DNA of 64,000 bases, taken from Ramlibacter montanisoli. Lineage in GTDB: Bacteria > Pseudomonadota > Gammaproteobacteria > Burkholderiales > Burkholderiaceae_C. Every line of letters begins with the position of its first letter. The stretch's first letter is position 1. The stretch covers positions 2,046,001-2,110,000 of the forward strand of contig NZ_JABFCS010000001.1 in NCBI RefSeq assembly GCF_013087525.1, read 5' to 3'. Made by a program: the position numbers and the translations under genes. The notes beneath the pieces are model-generated. The model saw only the letters and a list, made by a program, of their open reading frames with translations. It searched no databases and was not told where the DNA came from. Of this stretch, positions 63,098 to 64,000 are shown in pieces.

Positions 63098-63194
63098 TCG
63101 TCCCTCCAGGTTGCAATTCCAGTCCGCCGGGCGGGGTCAACGCCCAGCCGTACAATGGCGTTGAAGCACTGTAACTCAACGAGGACGCATCACC

Positions 63195-63501
63195 ATGAAA
63201 CGAGCCCTGTTTGCGCTGGCTGCCCTGGCCGCCATCTCCGCGCCGGCTCTGGCCGACCAGGCGCTGGCCACCGCCAAGAACTGCATGGCCTGCCACGCCA
63301 CCGACAAGAAGCTGGTCGGCCCGGCCTACAAGGAAGTCGCCATCAAGTACGCGGGCCAGAAGGACGCCGTGGACAAGCTGGCCGTCAAGATCATCAAGGG
63401 CGGCTCCGGCGTCTGGGGTCCCGTCCCCATGCCCGCCAACGCCCAGGTCAGCGAAGCCGAAGCCAAGAAAGCTGGCTTCCTGGGTGCTGACCCAGAAGTA
63501 A
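63195..63501 (+). CDS. Periplasmic cytochrome c, c551/c552 type (one frameshift in this sequence)
   Basis: A small class I cytochrome c, about 101 residues after repair. A Sec signal (MKRALFALAALAAISAPALA) precedes the heme motif NCMACHATD, and the Met ligand region is GPVPMPAN. The frame breaks in the A run 63468-63470, where one extra A is present; the true tail is AEAKKLASWVLTQK. It probably carries electrons in the periplasm, for example to cbb3 oxidase or NirK; that link is inferred. A strong terminator follows. Confidence 0.9.
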
Positions 63502-63526
63502 GCCCCGGGATCTTTCCCACGGCACG

Positions 63527-63552
63527 AAGGCCTGCGCGAGCAGGCCTTTTTT
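63527..63552 (+). terminator. Rho-independent terminator after the cytochrome c gene
   Basis: Stem AAGGCCTGC / GCAGGCCTT with a GCGA loop followed by TTTT, 25 bases past the stop. Confidence 0.9.
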
Positions 63553-63579
63553 CTTGCCGCTGCGCTAGGCTCCTGCTCC

Positions 63580-64000
63580 ATGGACATGCTGCTCGACCCG
63601 AACATCTGGATCGCCTTTTTCATGCTCACCGCGCTGGAGATCGTGCTGGGCGTCGACAACATCGTCTTCATCTCCATCCTGGTCGGGCGGCTGCCGCCGG
63701 AGCAGCGCACCCGGGCCACCCGGCTCGGCCTGGGCTTTGCGATGCTCACGCGGCTGGGGCTGCTGTTCTCCCTCAGCTGGGTGATGGACCTGACCAACCC
63801 CCTGTTCACGCTCCTGGGCCGCGGCTTCAGCGGCCGGGACCTGGTGCTGTTGGCAGGGGGCCTCTTCCTGCTGTGGAAGGCATCGCACGAGATCTTCGTG
63901 GAGGTGGAGGCGCGGGAGGAGCAAGGCACGGCGTCGCAGGCGCGCTGGCGTGCCGGCGGCGCGGTGTTCTGGAGCATCATCGGCCAGATCGCGATCATCG
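63580..64000 (+). CDS. TerC-family membrane protein, cut by window edge
   Basis: The first 140 residues of a multi-pass membrane protein. The opening WIAFFMLTALEIVLGVDNIV carries the acidic pair typical of TerC, a family of probable metal-ion (manganese) exporters. RATRLGLGFAMLTRLGL and LVLLAGGLFLLWKASHEIF follow. The C-terminal part is outside the window, so it is not known whether CBS domains are present. Confidence 0.88.
   Translation, partial: MDMLLDPNIWIAFFMLTALEIVLGVDNIVFISILVGRLPPEQRTRATRLGLGFAMLTRLGLLFSLSWVMDLTNPLFTLLGRGFSGRDLVLLAGGLFLLWKASHEIFVEVEAREEQGTASQARWRAGGAVFWSIIGQIAII

Overview
The window is very GC-rich DNA with densely packed genes. Gene families and layout point to a facultatively anaerobic betaproteobacterium of the order Burkholderiales, probably Comamonadaceae (Ramlibacter/Variovorax-like). 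Pointers are the ccoIS-ccoNOQP-ccoGH order, a small Trp-rich TIGR04438 protein, a DUF2917 protein, Bug-type solute receptors and FNR-type boxes. The genus is an inference. No rRNA, tRNA, CRISPR array, IS element or phage gene was recognised.

Layout. 1-7.8 kb: the end of a class A penicillin-binding protein gene, a DUF2917 gene and a group of signalling genes (a NarL-family two-component pair, a PAS-GGDEF-EAL protein, a lone receiver). 7.8-15.6 kb (minus strand): the complete cbb3 oxidase set, with ccoIS for copper loading, ccoNOQP for the oxidase, and ccoG, fixH and a small membrane protein for assembly. 15.7-16.6 kb: two universal stress proteins. 16.7-22.3 kb: a multi-PAS kinase, and a double KaiC-like ATPase coupled to a hybrid kinase. 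22.4-25 kb: narXL. 25-32.5 kb: the nitric oxide and nitrite section (DUF2249, norB, nsrR, a MIP18-like gene, a membrane protein, nnrS, nirK). 32.9-48.7 kb: narK1-narK2-narGHJI followed without a break by a PpiC isomerase, carbonic anhydrase, nitronate monooxygenase-like protein, B12-dependent ribonucleotide reductase, nitroreductase and hemerythrin. 48.8-64 kb: an acyl-CoA dehydrogenase, small unknowns, cysteine synthase, a malonate/malonyl-CoA cluster with its GntR regulator, lgt, ilvD, an FAD-Rieske oxidoreductase, a cytochrome c and the start of a TerC gene.

Together the central 40 kb is a low-oxygen and denitrification island. High-affinity oxygen respiration (cbb3) gives way to nitrate to nitrite (NarGHI), nitrite to NO (NirK) and NO to N2O (quinol NorB). 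No N2O reductase is present in the window. Five good FNR-type dyads lie in front of ccoN, ccoI/usp, narX, the norB operon and nirK. Two NsrR-type dyads overlap the likely promoters of the norB operon and nirK, and nsrR itself is encoded between them. The B12-dependent ribonucleotide reductase would keep DNA precursors available without oxygen.

Data quality. At least 20 small frame disruptions break 15 well-conserved genes (the PBP gene, ccoG, ccoP, narX, nsrR, narK2, narG, narI and others). Several fall in G or C runs. They look like sequence or assembly indels rather than true pseudogenes. I annotate those genes across the breaks and say where each lies.
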